Positions 12,354 through 27,800 of a stretch of 64,000 nt of DNA are shown here, in pieces. Within the stretch, counting starts at the first letter, position 1. Each line of letters opens with the position of its first letter. A model generated the notes under the pieces. It made no database searches and was not told the DNA's origin. It saw only the letters and a list, made by a program, of their open reading frames with translations. This stretch comes from Phaeoceros laevis. Taxonomy: Eukaryota; Anthocerotophyta; Anthocerotopsida; Notothyladales. The DNA lies in NCBI GenBank assembly GCA_049999765.1, contig JBNGIQ010009531.1:207670-271669 (forward strand), in the 5' to 3' direction. The translations under genes and the position numbers were made by a program.

Positions 12354-12360
12354 TATAAAA
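12354..12360 (+). promoter_or_regulatory. TATA box, candidate fibrillin promoter
   Basis: The heptamer TATAAAA is the clearest core promoter motif upstream of the fibrillin ATG at 12782. It would imply a leader of roughly 400 nt, possibly spliced. No recognisable coding frame starts between this box and 12782. Confidence 0.4.
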
Positions 12361-12781
12361 TGCTTAGCCCCTGTGTTCGCAGAAAGAGCTGAGGTTTGTC
12401 TGCATGCCATGATTGCTCAATTATTCAAGTGCCGTAGGGAGACAACTGGAGAGCACAGTACATGAGCTCCACACATTTTCCGAAAAGACATCCCGAAGCT
12501 GTCCATGGGCCAAGACACGACCAGCAAAAGCAGTGCTCAGCGGCAAAGGTAGAGCCAACGGCTGGGGCTGCTCAGGTGCGCAGTCCCTGACGAAAAGCGG
12601 CTAGGAAATAGAATGATTTCAGCACGACAAAAACGAGGGGAAGGATAGTCCAAGCCCACTCGCCACATCACCAGTTCTATGTGATCTCCACGAATATACC
12701 GTACTCCACAATTAGCTTATTGTGCTTATCCGTGCAGATAGTTAGATTCTCTACCACGCGCGCCATCTTAAGCCAGGGGAG

Positions 12782-14972
12782 ATGGCACCACAAGCAACTG
12801 CTGTGAGCTTGTCGTCATCCAGTGCTATCACATCCCGACTATCTGCATCAGCCGTAGCCCCGCATTACCGACCTGCTCCATCTCAGGCGGTTCCCCTAAG
12901 CTCCCATGATGCACTTGTTTCCTCCAGGCTTTCGGGGGGATCATCCACCTCAGGCAGGTCCTCCTTAACAAGCGGGTGGAGGGGGAATAAAATCGCTACA
13001 CCTGTGTGCCAAGCGGCTTTGTTTGAGTTTCTGAAGCGGAGTAATAAGAAGGACAAGGAGCTGATCAAGGGGAAGCTGTTACTCGAGATTGCAAGGGTGG
13101 ACAGAGGCGCTGAAGCGACTCCTGAAGATCAAGAGCGCATTGAAAAGGTACATTGCAGTGACACGTGCCTTGCTGAAGCTTTCACGGACAAATGCGGATG
13201 AAATTGGTGTGGTTTTGTCTCTCACAGATCGTGCAAGAGCTCGAAGCCCTAAATCCAACCAAGGAGCCGCTGAATTCCCCTCTTATCAATGGGAAGTGGA
13301 TGCTGTTGTACACAACATCGGAGTCCATCCTTAAGAAGAACGTACGTGTTTCGGAGGGGGAGTTCAGCTTGTGCTATGGGTTGGGTGCTGCTGTGCTCTC
13401 ATCCGGTACCTAGACCTAGCTGTTTGGCAGTGAGGTCTTTTTCTCACGCTCTCGAGTTTGTGCATGCAGAGACAGAAGTTTTTGAGACCCTCTGGCCCTA
13501 TCTACCAGGCTATTAACACAGACACCTTGAGAGCCCAGAATTTGGAGACATGGCCATTCTTTAATCAGGTTGGTCTATCTCTGACTTTGGTCCTTTGTCC
13601 TGAATTCTATTTTCTCAAGCTGGCTTCAGCTGACGGAAGCGCATCACACCCGCGCAGGTTACTGCGAACCTGAGTCCTGTAAGTTCAAAGAAGGTGGTGG
13701 TCAACTTCGACTACTTCAAAATTGGTGGACTGGTATGCTGCTACTCGATTCCGGTAGTTGTGCCTGTGTTGGTACTTACTCTGTCTAGAGATGACTGCTG
13801 CTTCCTCGGTTGTTCTCCTGGATAGAGCCGATACATGGGAGTCTCCCCTTAAGCTTGCCATAGAATCACCGGTAGGCCTCCTGCTAATGTACCTCACACT
13901 AAGTCCTTTCACCCCTGTCTGCAGTTAGCTGCTCGAAGCACCGGCTGTGTTCGTTCCTGTAGTAACCAAAATGATTCGTCTCAGATAGATACAGGGAGGG
14001 TAGCTGTAGACGGGGAACAGTCAGAGGAGAGTGATTTGAAAACAAGATCAGATGCCAGAGGCAAAGATCAATGTTGGTGTAGCCTATGTGGGAATGGGAG
14101 TGGGTGGATAAAATGTGGCAAATGTATGGGAACTGGAGGCTTTGCCACGAAACCCGGTCTTGCTGGTGCAAAAGCCATGGTAGGATGGGCTTGCTGTAAA
14201 GCATGCTACGGAAAGACAGTTGTTCCCTGCATTCTTTGTAGTCTTAGGGATGTCCAAGAGTGGGAGAGTTGGCAGCAAGTTATGCGGCGAGGACCCTTGA
14301 AGAAGAGAATCTGATTGCCTTTGACAATTTTCCGTGTCATGTTCAGGTATCCCCATGTCTAGAATGTTTTATTTGGTCAGTGAAGGTTTTTGTTCCAGGC
14401 ATGACCTGTGTAGGCATGACCTATCTGCAAACTTCTGAAATTTGTGCATGAATTAGAGCTGTATTTTGTGTCTTGTGGAGGAGTCGTTCGCTCTTGTACC
14501 TGGAGCTTAGAACAGGGTTACTTCAAGAGATATGTTGTTGACTCTACACTGCTCCGTAGATCTATTGACTTCTGGTGACTGCAGTAAAAGAGCGCTTTAC
14601 TGTGGACAGATACGGGTCAGACATGAGTGCAGGATGTGATACTGTAGAGAATGTAGAAGGAGAGCAGAAGCTTCCTCGTCAGAGTTTTGCATTCTTGATC
14701 TTGACTGTGGAAATGCTTGATTGCAGATCAAAATAAAAGCTCCAGGGCGTGCTAGAGGAGAGCTAGAATTCACCTACCTTGATGAAAATTTGCGGTGAGA
14801 GCTTTGTCTTCCGTTACTGTTCCCTCGTTCTGCTTAATTGGTTCAGCTGTAACTTCTATCCCTGTTCACTCACTTCTGCATTGATATCTGCAGGATTTCA
14901 CGTGGTGACAAGGGCAATCTCTTCGTATTGCAAATGAATGATCCCAGCTACAAAGTTCCGGTTGCAGAATAA
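12782..14972 (+). CDS. Plastid-lipid-associated protein (fibrillin), FBN6-like
   Basis: Predicted chloroplast fibrillin (PAP family), a lipocalin-like thylakoid/plastoglobule protein. Six exons join in frame: 12782-13147, 13228-13341, 13470-13568, 13658-13732, 14727-14794 and 14894-14972, giving 266 aa. The first 70 or so residues are Ser/Ala-rich like a transit peptide. The PAP domain follows, with [42 protein letters not shown], and a C-terminal half with [16 protein letters not shown] and [16 protein letters not shown]. These phrases are closest to Arabidopsis fibrillin 6 as I remember it. All introns have GT-AG ends. The fourth intron (13733-14726, 994 bp) is far longer than the others and contains a separate reading frame with zinc-finger cysteines. 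An AATAAA at 15091 is a candidate poly(A) signal. Confidence 0.9.
13791..14314 (+). CDS. DnaJ-type Cys-rich zinc-finger protein nested in fibrillin intron
   Basis: Two exons (13791-13871 and 13925-14314, with a 53-bp intron) encode 156 aa on the same strand as the host gene. The C-terminal half has paired cysteine motifs like the DnaJ central zinc finger: [27 protein letters not shown] and CILC. The N-terminal half is Ser/Ala-rich with few acidic residues at first, which could be a plastid transit peptide. Related plant proteins (BSD2-like and other J-domain-less DnaJ zinc fingers) assist plastid protein assembly; that role is inferred here. The ATG directly follows an AG that could serve as acceptor for the host's preceding exon in the same phase, so the frame could instead be an alternative 3' end of the fibrillin transcript. 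I do not know a closer homologue. Confidence 0.5.
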
Positions 14973-15412
14973 AGGTTCAGAGGTCCATGCGTACGTCCCG
15001 TTCCAGAGTTCGCAGTGTTGTAAATGTTGTATCTCTGTGTAATCGTAGACTTCATCGTCGTCCTCAGTGTGGGTCGTCCCAAAGCACGTTAATAAAGCCG
15101 CAGCCGCCCCTATACTGGAGGGAGCTTTTGGCGAAACAGGTTGATGAGTACAGCCGTGGAGGATACACTCTGGTGCGAGTCCAGTGGACAGTGTGGACGT
15201 CAGGCTGTTGGGTGCTTACTTTCTTGGTTAGGGCGTATTGAGAAGTCATTGTGAGATGCAAATTATGCAATATCTGAAGTGGGAGCAAATCGGCGAGGTG
15301 CATTGTCCTTGCTAAGTGATCGATATCAGGGCTGTGGGGCATTCAAGAAAGTGAATGATGGAAGTCAGTGGCCAAAGGTCCGTGTAGTGTTCAGACCAGA
15401 AGTGAAGATCAG
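14973..15412. other. Fibrillin 3' end and leader of next gene
   Basis: Contains a candidate poly(A) signal AATAAA at 15091-15096. Just before the next gene's start is a short upstream frame opening with two ATGs at 15354 and 15357 and stopping after ten codons. No other feature seen. Confidence 0.45.
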
Positions 15413-16429
15413 ATGGCATCTGTGCTCAAGGTTGCGGAGAAAGTGGATGTAAACCCGGGGTCGTCTAGCGATGTTGCTGGTGGTAGCTGGGGAGGCTTGC
15501 ATTCCCTCATTCGCCAGACTCCAGCTTGCATTTACATACCTCTGCAGTTTTTTGTAGCCTGGCATGGCGTCATCACTGTTGCGTACTCTGGTATCCCCCC
15601 TTCTGTGGTGGAGGTAAGCTAATGGCTGCATGGTGCTCTTCAATTACGCCACTTGCAGCATGTCTCACTGCGCGCAATTTTGTCGCAGCTGAAGGCGCAG
15701 GTTGATGAGCAGTTTGCTGGGTTAGTGGCGGAAAACCCCGGCTCCAAATGGCCGAAGACTACGCTCGGGTGCTTGCGAGACGGGCAGAGCCTTAGTAGAG
15801 CTCAGATGCAGCAGTTGCACCACGTTTGCAGGTGTCGTGCAGTGTCCCGATCCGCTCTCGTGTTCGGCTGTGGTCTGGTCCTCATCACTTCGTGCCATCT
15901 GTAACACCGTTGCTGCAGTGGATTGTCTCTGTCACAGTGAGGAGAGTTTGGCTCTTGTGGCCACATGGCCAGGAGCTAAGGTGAAGGATCTTTCGGTGGC
16001 TGTGTACCACAACTGCTGTCTGGAACGCACACTGGTGGTCACGGACATCCCGCTGGCTCTTCCAGCCGATCCGTCGGGTCCCAGCTCGCAGCAGAAAGGC
16101 TCTGTGTCTCAAGTGATGGAAGCATTCACGACAGCCAATCTGGATGCTTACTTCGAGTATGTGTCCAGGAAGGGTGAGCTGCTCCCCGTGTTTACATTCA
16201 ATCATGCAGCACCTGCGGCTGTGGCTGTGAATAACTTCGGGAGTGTGCCACAGGCAACAGGAGCAGCCACTACAAGGACCACAGGGTGGGGGTCACACTC
16301 GTGCATTTTTTGCGGAGCTGCCCAGCCATTTTCACACAGTTCAAGAACCGAGTGGACGCTGCTCTGCCAGGACTGTATGATTGGTTTCCCGAAGACACGC
16401 TCCACATCACTGTTCGTGCTCTTGTGTAG
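15413..16429 (+). CDS. Conserved protein of unknown function with HITV motif
   Basis: I do not recognise a named family. Four exons join in phase: 15413-15613, 15689-15831, 15938-16173 and 16326-16429, giving 227 aa. Features that look conserved are FVAWHGVITVAYSGIPP near residue 44, NPGSKWPKTTLGCLRDG near residue 85, DLSVAVYHNCCLERTLVV in the middle, and a C-terminal DWFPEDTLHITVRALV. The last contains one H-hydrophobic-T-hydrophobic element as in 2H phosphoesterases, but the second expected copy is not clear, so enzymatic function is only a guess. The last intron was chosen because it restores the HITV frame; without it the frame runs on to a Cys-rich tail that looks artificial. The gene converges with the glutamate dehydrogenase, 292 bp apart. 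Start 15413 is the first in-frame ATG of the exon. Confidence 0.65.
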
Positions 16430-16721
16430 GTAGCCAAAGCTGAGAAATGGAACGGGTGGACTCTGTCCTGCCAGGACCGTATGAGTTGGTTTGAGACTAT
16501 ATACTTCGAAACACCGTGCGAACCCTTGTTTGACAACATTGAGATAAAAAGAACCTTCCAGTCACGACCTTGAGAATTTCAGAAAACCAATGGCCAAGAG
16601 ACTAGTCACCTTGCCACAAGTCCACTCTAAAGTTACGACTTCGCTTACTATGACAAACTACAATAGATTGAATGTAAACAGCAAAACTGTGTGTAGAACT
16701 GCCAGACCCTAAACGCCCGAT

Positions 16722-20162
<3,441 letters not shown>

Positions 20163-22140
20163 AGGAGGCAGGCCTACTCTTTCCCAAATAAAGGATTGAT
20201 CTGCAGCTTTCCAGACAAAGTCTCACCGGGCTATCCTTCCGCACACAGCTTCTCACACCGATTTCGAATCTCCCTTTGCACCATACTACTCTAATGCAGA
20301 TAAGTCTTGGAATCGAAGCCATGGAATGCAGGGAATGCACCATTCTTCAAGCAAAACTGTCAGAGATGGCAAAGTTCTTTGCTTAGGAAGCACTCTTGAC
20401 CACGACGTATGAGCGATACTAAACTCCTAATGCATTCGAGACACTTCCCTTGCAACTATGCATGCATGCAGCCTCGGTTTGACACCTTGTCTGGAGTCTT
20501 TTTTTTTTAAATTGTAAAGCAGCACACACCCCTGTGACATTAGCCACACTATGGCAACAAGGACACCCTCACTACGTAAAGCGTATCATTGTGGACAAGC
20601 CAGATCACTATAGTAGACCTCATCAAGTGGGAACAAGCTCTCTCTGAATTCACTCTACAATGACAGTCACTTCTAGAGACTTGTAATCAGCTTCCGAATA
20701 TTCCTCAAGTAGATGTAAGAAAGTGCATGCCGCACAAGTCGAGGATTTAAGCACGCCAGACGGACAAAAATACGAAGGACGGACCCTGCGAACCTATTAC
20801 GGGGGCTCGCAGAACAAGTTTCCAGAGTACGGCTGGCGAACAACAGGCAAAATTCAAACATACTAGCATTCTAAGCATTTGGAACCAGGCCAATGCAAAT
20901 TACAGTGACGCCAGTGGTAGAACTCGATCCATTCGCAAGATTTCACAACTTTCACAGAAGCATGCAACTGTACTAAACGACTCATCTACAGGATCGAGCG
21001 CAACGCAAGAACAGAGTACAGGGCAGGCACGCACCAGGATTCAGCTGCAGAAGGAGGGCTGCCAGGCTCCAGAAACGGCAGAGTAGATCCTTGCTCCTGG
21101 AATGTACAAGAGCAGAGGTAGCGGAACTGCAAAGGAGGGGCAGCTATATCGGCTAGGCAGAGCGGAAGTAGCCAAAGCGGGTATGCTCCGAAGGACATGC
21201 TGCTGCGTGATCAATCTCGCAGCATCTTGGGAGAATTTTTCTACTGGCGTGGGTGCTCTGCGGATAAGTCTTCCCTCAGCGTCCAGGCAGGAGTATGACG
21301 TGGCCTGCCCGTCCAAGAAGGCGGGCGCAATTCGAAGCCCAGAATTGGTGCGAAGAGATTATAGGCGGAAGGGGAGGAGAAGGATGCAGACCATCGTGTA
21401 GCGCAACAAGAAGCAGGAAGAAGAGGCCCGAGGGCCATAGCAGCAGCCAGAAACGCTTGCGTTTGCTTCTTCTGCTGGCATCGGGGCGTTGTCGAGACGA
21501 CACGACGCCACGCTTGCCGGTGGCCTACTGGCTTACCGGCTACTACCCGTTTCCTAACCCCCAGACGCGGCGCCGCGGCGTTGCGATAATCTTCGGTTGA
21601 GTCTGACACGCGGAGGACTGTCGGAGATTTCAGATGCGTGCAGGGCCTGTAGTCTCCCAGCTACGCGATTGGTGCGCCACCCACTTCGCTCGTTAGGGTT
21701 TGTGCACAGTCCGAGGGAGAGAGAAAAATATTTGTTTAGCGTGTTCGTGTTTGTTTGGCGAATGTGCTATGCTACTAGATACAACACGGCGCCTACGCGG
21801 CGTCTAGATAGATAGACTAGATAGATCCAATAACATGTACGCCCAGGGCGTGACCCGGCACCCGGCGTCTAGTGAGGGTTTCAAACTCCTCTTCCTGGCT
21901 GGCAGAAGGAACGTGCGCCTGCCACTTTGGCCCTTGACTGTCGCCGCAACATTGGCAAAGCCAGCAGTTATACAGTTGTGGCAAACTACGCCTCGTCAGC
22001 AGGTTGACGTGGCTCTCCTGACTGCCCGATCCCGGTCACCTGGCGCATGAGAGAGAGAGAGATATATTCTTTTACGTGCTCAGCCCTGTGGCCATGGAAG
22101 AAGGAAGATTTATCCCAGCTTCGGGTAAAAACCACCAGGT
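20163..22140. other. Upstream flank of glutamate dehydrogenase, no gene recognised
   Basis: Short overlapping frames at 21.0-21.6 kb on both strands look like presequences (Arg/Ser/Ala-rich), but none joins in phase to the dehydrogenase, whose own presequence exon starts at 20162. A GA-repeat lies near 22050. I see no RNA gene or mobile-element protein. Confidence 0.4.
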
Positions 22141-22173
22141 AGCAAATGAATGTGTCACCATCAAAAGTGGTTT

Positions 22174-22455
22174 TAACCCTTATTAAAGGCCGAAGGTGGG
22201 AAAAGCCGTTACTTTCGTGCGGCGGCGTCACCCCAGAACAACGGGCCCTAGTTCAGAACTTCAGGCTAGTTGGGCCCGTTATGGTGTATATTGTTTTTTT
22301 TTTAATGGGTATTGAAGCATGGGAAGTCCATAGCGTTGGATGGAGCTCGATGAGCTCTATCCAATGGGAAAAAAATATTAAATTTAAAAACATGGCACGT
22401 GCAACACAGGCCAAAAATTGTGGCCAGGCCTGTCGTGTTCGGCCTTTAAGGGTTA
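22174..22455. mobile_element. Candidate MITE with terminal inverted repeats
   Basis: The left end TAACCCTTATTAAAGGCCGAA (22174-22194) and the right end TTCGGCCTTTAAGGGTTA (22438-22455) are inverted repeats, matching over 18 bases apart from a 3-base insertion in the left copy. Inside are further palindromes: AACGGGCCC/GGGCCCGTT at 22240-22280 and a 13-bp hairpin at 22336-22364 with one mismatch. There is no coding capacity. The size of about 280 bp, AT-rich interior and inverted ends fit a non-autonomous DNA element, possibly with a TTA/TAA target. A clear target-site duplication was not established. Confidence 0.45.
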
Positions 22456-22559
22456 AATACGTAGAAGAGAAAAAAACGAGGTTAAAATGTAGAAGAGAAA
22501 AAAAAAACGAGATTGTAGATAGGCCAAACACGACTACACCATGTAATCCAATGTAGACA

Positions 22560-24700
22560 TGAGAGTGATAGAACTTGCTCCTTGTTCATGAGGCAAATTC
22601 TCCCTTTTTGTCCAAAAGAACTTAACATTTTTTTGTGAGATGACTAATTCAATAATATCACCCATCCGGAGCTTCCTCAGATTAACACAACAAATTCTTT
22701 TCTACAATAAGCTTCTCAAAATCAAATTTGCTGCTCATAAAACGCTTGTTCGAAAATAAAATTCTAGATTCGCAAAATATCCAAAGTAAAATGTGATAAG
22801 AAACTGATCTACAAACATGTTGCAACACACCCCAAAACCCAAACAGCTTGTACACACATTTCAAAAAGGGATTCGAACAATAGTTCGAGGCGTTTCCAGA
22901 CATGTGACCAGAAAATCCCATGAAATCCTAAAAAGAATTATCGCACATCATTACCATACAGTATTACCCTTTAGAAATACTTATCCAAGAATATCACTCT
23001 TCATGATCAGTATGGTAATCTTCATCTAGTAGTATTTTATCGAATATTGTAATTTTCTCTGAAACACTGATCCTGCTCATCTGAGGTATTGGTTGGGCTT
23101 AGAGGGGCGTCTTAACTTCATCCAATGGAGGAATTGCACAGTTCTACCAAGCATATGAAATAGGAGGAGGTACCCGTGTGAAGGTGGAACTCACCTTCTA
23201 ATACTCCCATAGGAATCAACTCTTCAATAGAAATTATGGAGCTCAAGTCAATCCTGCTTCAATCAATAGAGGTTTTCGAGATCATTTTCTCACAAGTTAC
23301 AAGAACATTGTTCATAAAAATTATGTCAGTTTCTTCTCACTACCCACGCAGAATGGGCTTTTCTACAAAAGTCTCATAAGAATGGTACCCAAGTACCCCA
23401 ATAAAACACTGGCAAGAAACTTCTTTCCTTCCTTTTCGTAAGAATGGAACAAAAATTTGTATAACTAAGTACCCCGGAAACCACCAGCACATGCTGCTGC
23501 ATGAACTAGCAAGCACATGTTGTTGGCATTACATGAACTAGCAACCCTGTTAGAGTACTCCATCATGGAAGCAACAACATCACACACCATGTTACCCTAG
23601 GGGTTATCTTAGGCAATAAATAATTATTCTCTCAAAAGTATTGAACCTATATAATGTAGGTTTCAATCTTTATTAATTATTTCGGCAGGCCTCGAGCCTC
23701 CATCCTAAATTGCAGGTTAACTTCTAAAGGACCAACTACACAAATCGACCCCGAGTTATGTGTGGAGTCACTTAACACCACATTTCAATGCGATTCATTG
23801 TGTTCCCCATAACCAAATACACTAAAAGTTATTTCAAAATGATCGTGATCGCCTTGAAATTTTCTATTTAATGGTATATGAAAATAATATTCATTTATAA
23901 TTAACAAAAATTATAACTTGAAACACAATTGAAACGGGTTGTAGAAGGCCTCCGTTTTGGGGGTTCTTGGAGTCGCTCATCCCAAGAAGCTAGGTGACTT
24001 CAACTGAAAACAACAAGGTGATTCTTTAGGAGTTAAAAAATTTGTTGGAGAAATTTCAAATAATTACTTCGGCCGAACCTTAGTTGCTGGAATTGGCGAT
24101 GTTCGAAGTTGCGCCACTGTGTGACCACAAGCGCAATTGTTCTTCCGATGGTCCAATGCAGTTTGAGTATGTTAAGGGAAGCCGCGAGCACCGCGTTATG
24201 GCATTAGGGCTATGGCATTAGCATAGATAATGCTACCTATGGCATTAGCATAGATAATGCTACCTGGTGCAAGCGGCTTCCTTCAACCCTTGACGGTAGT
24301 AGTAGGATGATTATGGTGTTTAGCCAACTCTACATGGGAATTGAACCCCGTCAGGTTTTTCGACCGGCGACTGGAACCCGTCCAGGGATTGCAAGCAACC
24401 CCCTCCTAAGGCTCATTGTGAGCTTTTTGACCCTGTCACAAGTAAATATTTTGTGAAACAAGTGCTTAGTTTCTTTTGCGTTCTAGCATTGTTTGACCAC
24501 ATTGCATCACTGGTCCAAAAATACCAGAAAAAATTTACCTCCTCAAAATTTTAAACAAGTTAAACCGCCAGCCTGGTCACCTGGTTCCTGACCATGGCCC
24601 TCACACCCTGGCATGGAGGGGCACGAGTCTTCATGGGTATGGCAGTGCAGCATAGGCCACCGATGGGATGTTGGTGGGGCCCGCGCTGATAGGTCGGACT
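22560..24700. other. AT-rich intergenic region
   Basis: Stops are frequent in all frames and no coding segment is recognised. It contains a 27-bp tandem duplication at 24211-24264 and a short TAG repeat at 24297-24305 followed by a B-box-like motif on the minus strand. It is probably degenerate repeat DNA plus the RIC1 promoter at its right end. Confidence 0.5.
24211..24264. repeat. 27-bp perfect tandem duplication
   Basis: Two identical units (24211-24237 and 24238-24264) contain TATGGCATTAGCATAGATAA. A partial copy, TATGGCATTAG, precedes them near 24198. Confidence 0.9.
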
Positions 24701-24836
24701 ACATACATTAGAGACTAGTGATGTGTGGGGGTAGAGTGACTTCCGCCGTCAGGAGGGCCTGCGATGAGTGTAGCAGGCTGGGGCGATAGATTTGGTTGTG
24801 AGCACAAGCCAACGAAGATCCAACCTTGTCGCCACC

Positions 24837-27800
24837 ATGTATATGGCGTATGGTTGGCCCAAAATCTTGCCTATCACGGTGGGGCCTTCGCACACCTCGC
24901 AGCCCGTTGTTCATCTCGAGTTCGCGGAGGGACTTCTGCTACTGGTGTCATCTACCCACATCCAAATTTGGGGCGCCAATCAGGTGGATGCTTTTCCCCT
25001 GGCACATCTATTGGATCCAGCTCGTCTGCCAAGTTCTTTTCTTCCAGCCCGCCGAATACGTCGCAGACTTGTTGAAGTGCCAGGACAATCTGCTACTTCT
25101 TGAATAGCGTGCCTTCCTGTCTGAAGTGCATTGATGCTCCCACGCTTGCGCTGACCGCTTGCATCGTGACCATGGCTTATTTTTAAGCAGTACTGATCTT
25201 TGCGATGTTTCTTCACCTTCTGTCGGGTTCACAGCATAAGCTAAAGCTTGGACAGCACATAAGGGACACCAAGTCTGTGGAAGATGAGGGTGTTAATGTG
25301 CAAGCAGTGTGGAGCTCCAGTAGCAAGATTGTGGCCGTCCTTGTAAGTCATATATGCTTTACTGGGTCTCTCGTCCCTCGTGTGCTGGCAAGATAGGATA
25401 ATTTCTTGTCCTGCTCGTCCTTAGAGCCATATCTTACCGTACAGCTGTAAGTCGATATGTGAATTATGACCTCCTCACGCACTAACCCCTTCACTTGGCA
25501 GACATCAGGGAACTTTTTGCAGTTCTATGCCATATCCCGCTCAGAAAAGGAACTTCGATTGTCAGGTGATGGATCTCTTGGGGTGACCAATATGGTGATC
25601 AGATTTCTCTCGAGCACAAGTCTACCTTTATTCAATCGGGCTATAACCGTGTAAGTGAAGAAAGCTTGATGTGAGTAGATTCACTTGATTACTCTAGTTT
25701 CCATGGTTTTGATTTTGTTGGCTGATTGTTGGTGCGGTTGCAGTGGCAGTTTGACAGCTGGCGATTCAAATATTATTTTGGGACTCTCAAATGGATTTCT
25801 CCACTTGGTTTCATGGAATGGGGAGGTAGTTGTGCTGCCTTGATCTCTGTACGATTTTCACCAATAGGGAAGGTCATTTGTCCTTCTTGATTTGCTCACA
25901 TGGTCAGAGTGATGTGGTTGCAGTTCCTTGGAGCTGCAGATCTTTGTCAAGGTCTATTAGCAGCTATTGGAACACCGTATGTACCAGAGGGCAATGGCAG
26001 TCCACGATCTCCAGTTCTGGCATCCCTTCCATCATTTAGCAAGTCAAATGGCTGTCGAGTGCCAAACGATGGTTTTTTGCATTTAGAACTGTCGAACTTC
26101 TTGCGTATTCTTACAGCTGTGTTCCTTGATGGCCGAGTGTTGCTTTGTTCCATCAATCGGAAGGGATTAAAGCAAGTGCATGACATCACACCTGAGAGAT
26201 GGATAGGTGTCCTCGATGGGGTATGCACGTCTATTGCGCAAGAGCAACAAATTCTGGCTGTTGGAACCAGGCGAGGTACTGTAGAGCTGTTTAACCTCAC
26301 AGATAATGCATCCTTCCTTCGGTCCGTTTCACTATCTGATTGGGGGTAAGGTTCCTTGCACACCTTGTCTGCTTCTTGAATGTGAGTTGTTCGATTTCAT
26401 TTGACAGCCACTCGTAGGTGTCTGCTTCCTGCGTGCAATGTACCATTCTATTCAAATCCTCTTTACACTGTCCGAATGAGGTTTTGGGAAAATGATATTG
26501 CAGCTATTCCCTTGAAGATACAGGATCAGTCAATTGCGTTCGTTGGACCCCTGATAACTCAGCATTTGCGGTTGGGTGGCGGCACAGGGGACTTGCTGTG
26601 TGGTCTCTCTCAGGATGCCGGTTGATGTGCACCATACGCCAGGGTAGCATGAGCAATGTCTTATCTTATGGTTCTCCATATGCTGGAAATGAGATGTCAA
26701 GGAGTGAACCTATGGTGAGCGGTGTTGCGGCTTTATCATGGGGGGCACATGGGTACCATCTATTCTCAGTAGAGCAAGGACATGTGTCAAGGCTGGTTGA
26801 GTTCCCATTTGCAAAGAGCTGTTTGAGCAGGAGTGTTGCTGGAATCTCTCATGTTTGGCAGCTACTCCAAGCAGAGGATCGCTTGCTCCTCTTAAAGGCA
26901 GATGAGGAGGATGAGCTTAAAGTTCATCACCTTGTAATTCCAGTACGTCACTATGCGCACATTGTTCACACTGGTGCCAAGGCCTTCCGTCAATCCCATA
27001 GTACTTGAGCTATATGATTTGTCAATGTTTGTGTGCTTTAGGTCACAGTTGGTTGTACCTGTCTTAGCTCATTGGTTAACTGGGTGTTGGTGTTTTGGCA
27101 GCAATCGTATATCAGTGCAAACTGGCCTGTCCTACATGTTGCTGCAAATGAGGATGGCACATACTTGGCTATTGCTGGGCATCAGGGAGTGATACTCCAT
27201 GATTTGAGGTCGAAAAAATGGCGTGTGTTTGGTGACTTAACTCAGGAGAGGCAAATACATTGTGCAGGCTTGCTCTGGCTTGGAAAGATAGTAGTGGTTT
27301 GCAACTTCCGAGATAGCACAAAGATGTAAGTCATGTTCAGCAGCTGACCAGAACTAAAAGTCACAGCCTGAAAACTTATCCTCTGCTGCTTAGCATCTGG
27401 AAGTAGCGAATAGTCTGTGTGCCCTTACTCATTGCGGCAAGGATAGTGGCTCTGAGTTGGAGATATTGTGGGAAGAGTGCAGGTATGAGCTGAGTTTGTA
27501 TCCAAGGTATCATCTAGATGAATCATCTTTGCTGTGCCGAAAGCAGCTCCTCGACAAGCCGATTGCAATGGATGTATGGCAGGACTACATCCTTGTTGCC
27601 TGCCCACCATTTGACATACGTGTCTTCCATGTACATGTTCACGGGAACCTGTCGCCTCTTCAAGCTGCTACTGTACAGGTTTGTCGAGGGCAGGTCAAAA
27701 TGCACAGTGAGCTGCAAGTTTCAAAGTAACTAAGCATGACAGAAGGTCCTGTCCATGTCAGTAGATGTATCTTCTGCTGACTTCACTGGGGTTCCTTTGA

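Noticed and set aside
21041-21609. Presequence-like frames as first exon of GDH
   Set aside because: They start with TTG or end in stops and do not join in phase; the exon at 20051-20162 does, with an ATG and a good presequence.
24290-24420. Possible tRNA on the minus strand near a GGTTCAATTCC motif
   Set aside because: No acceptor stem, A box or anticodon arm at the right spacing.
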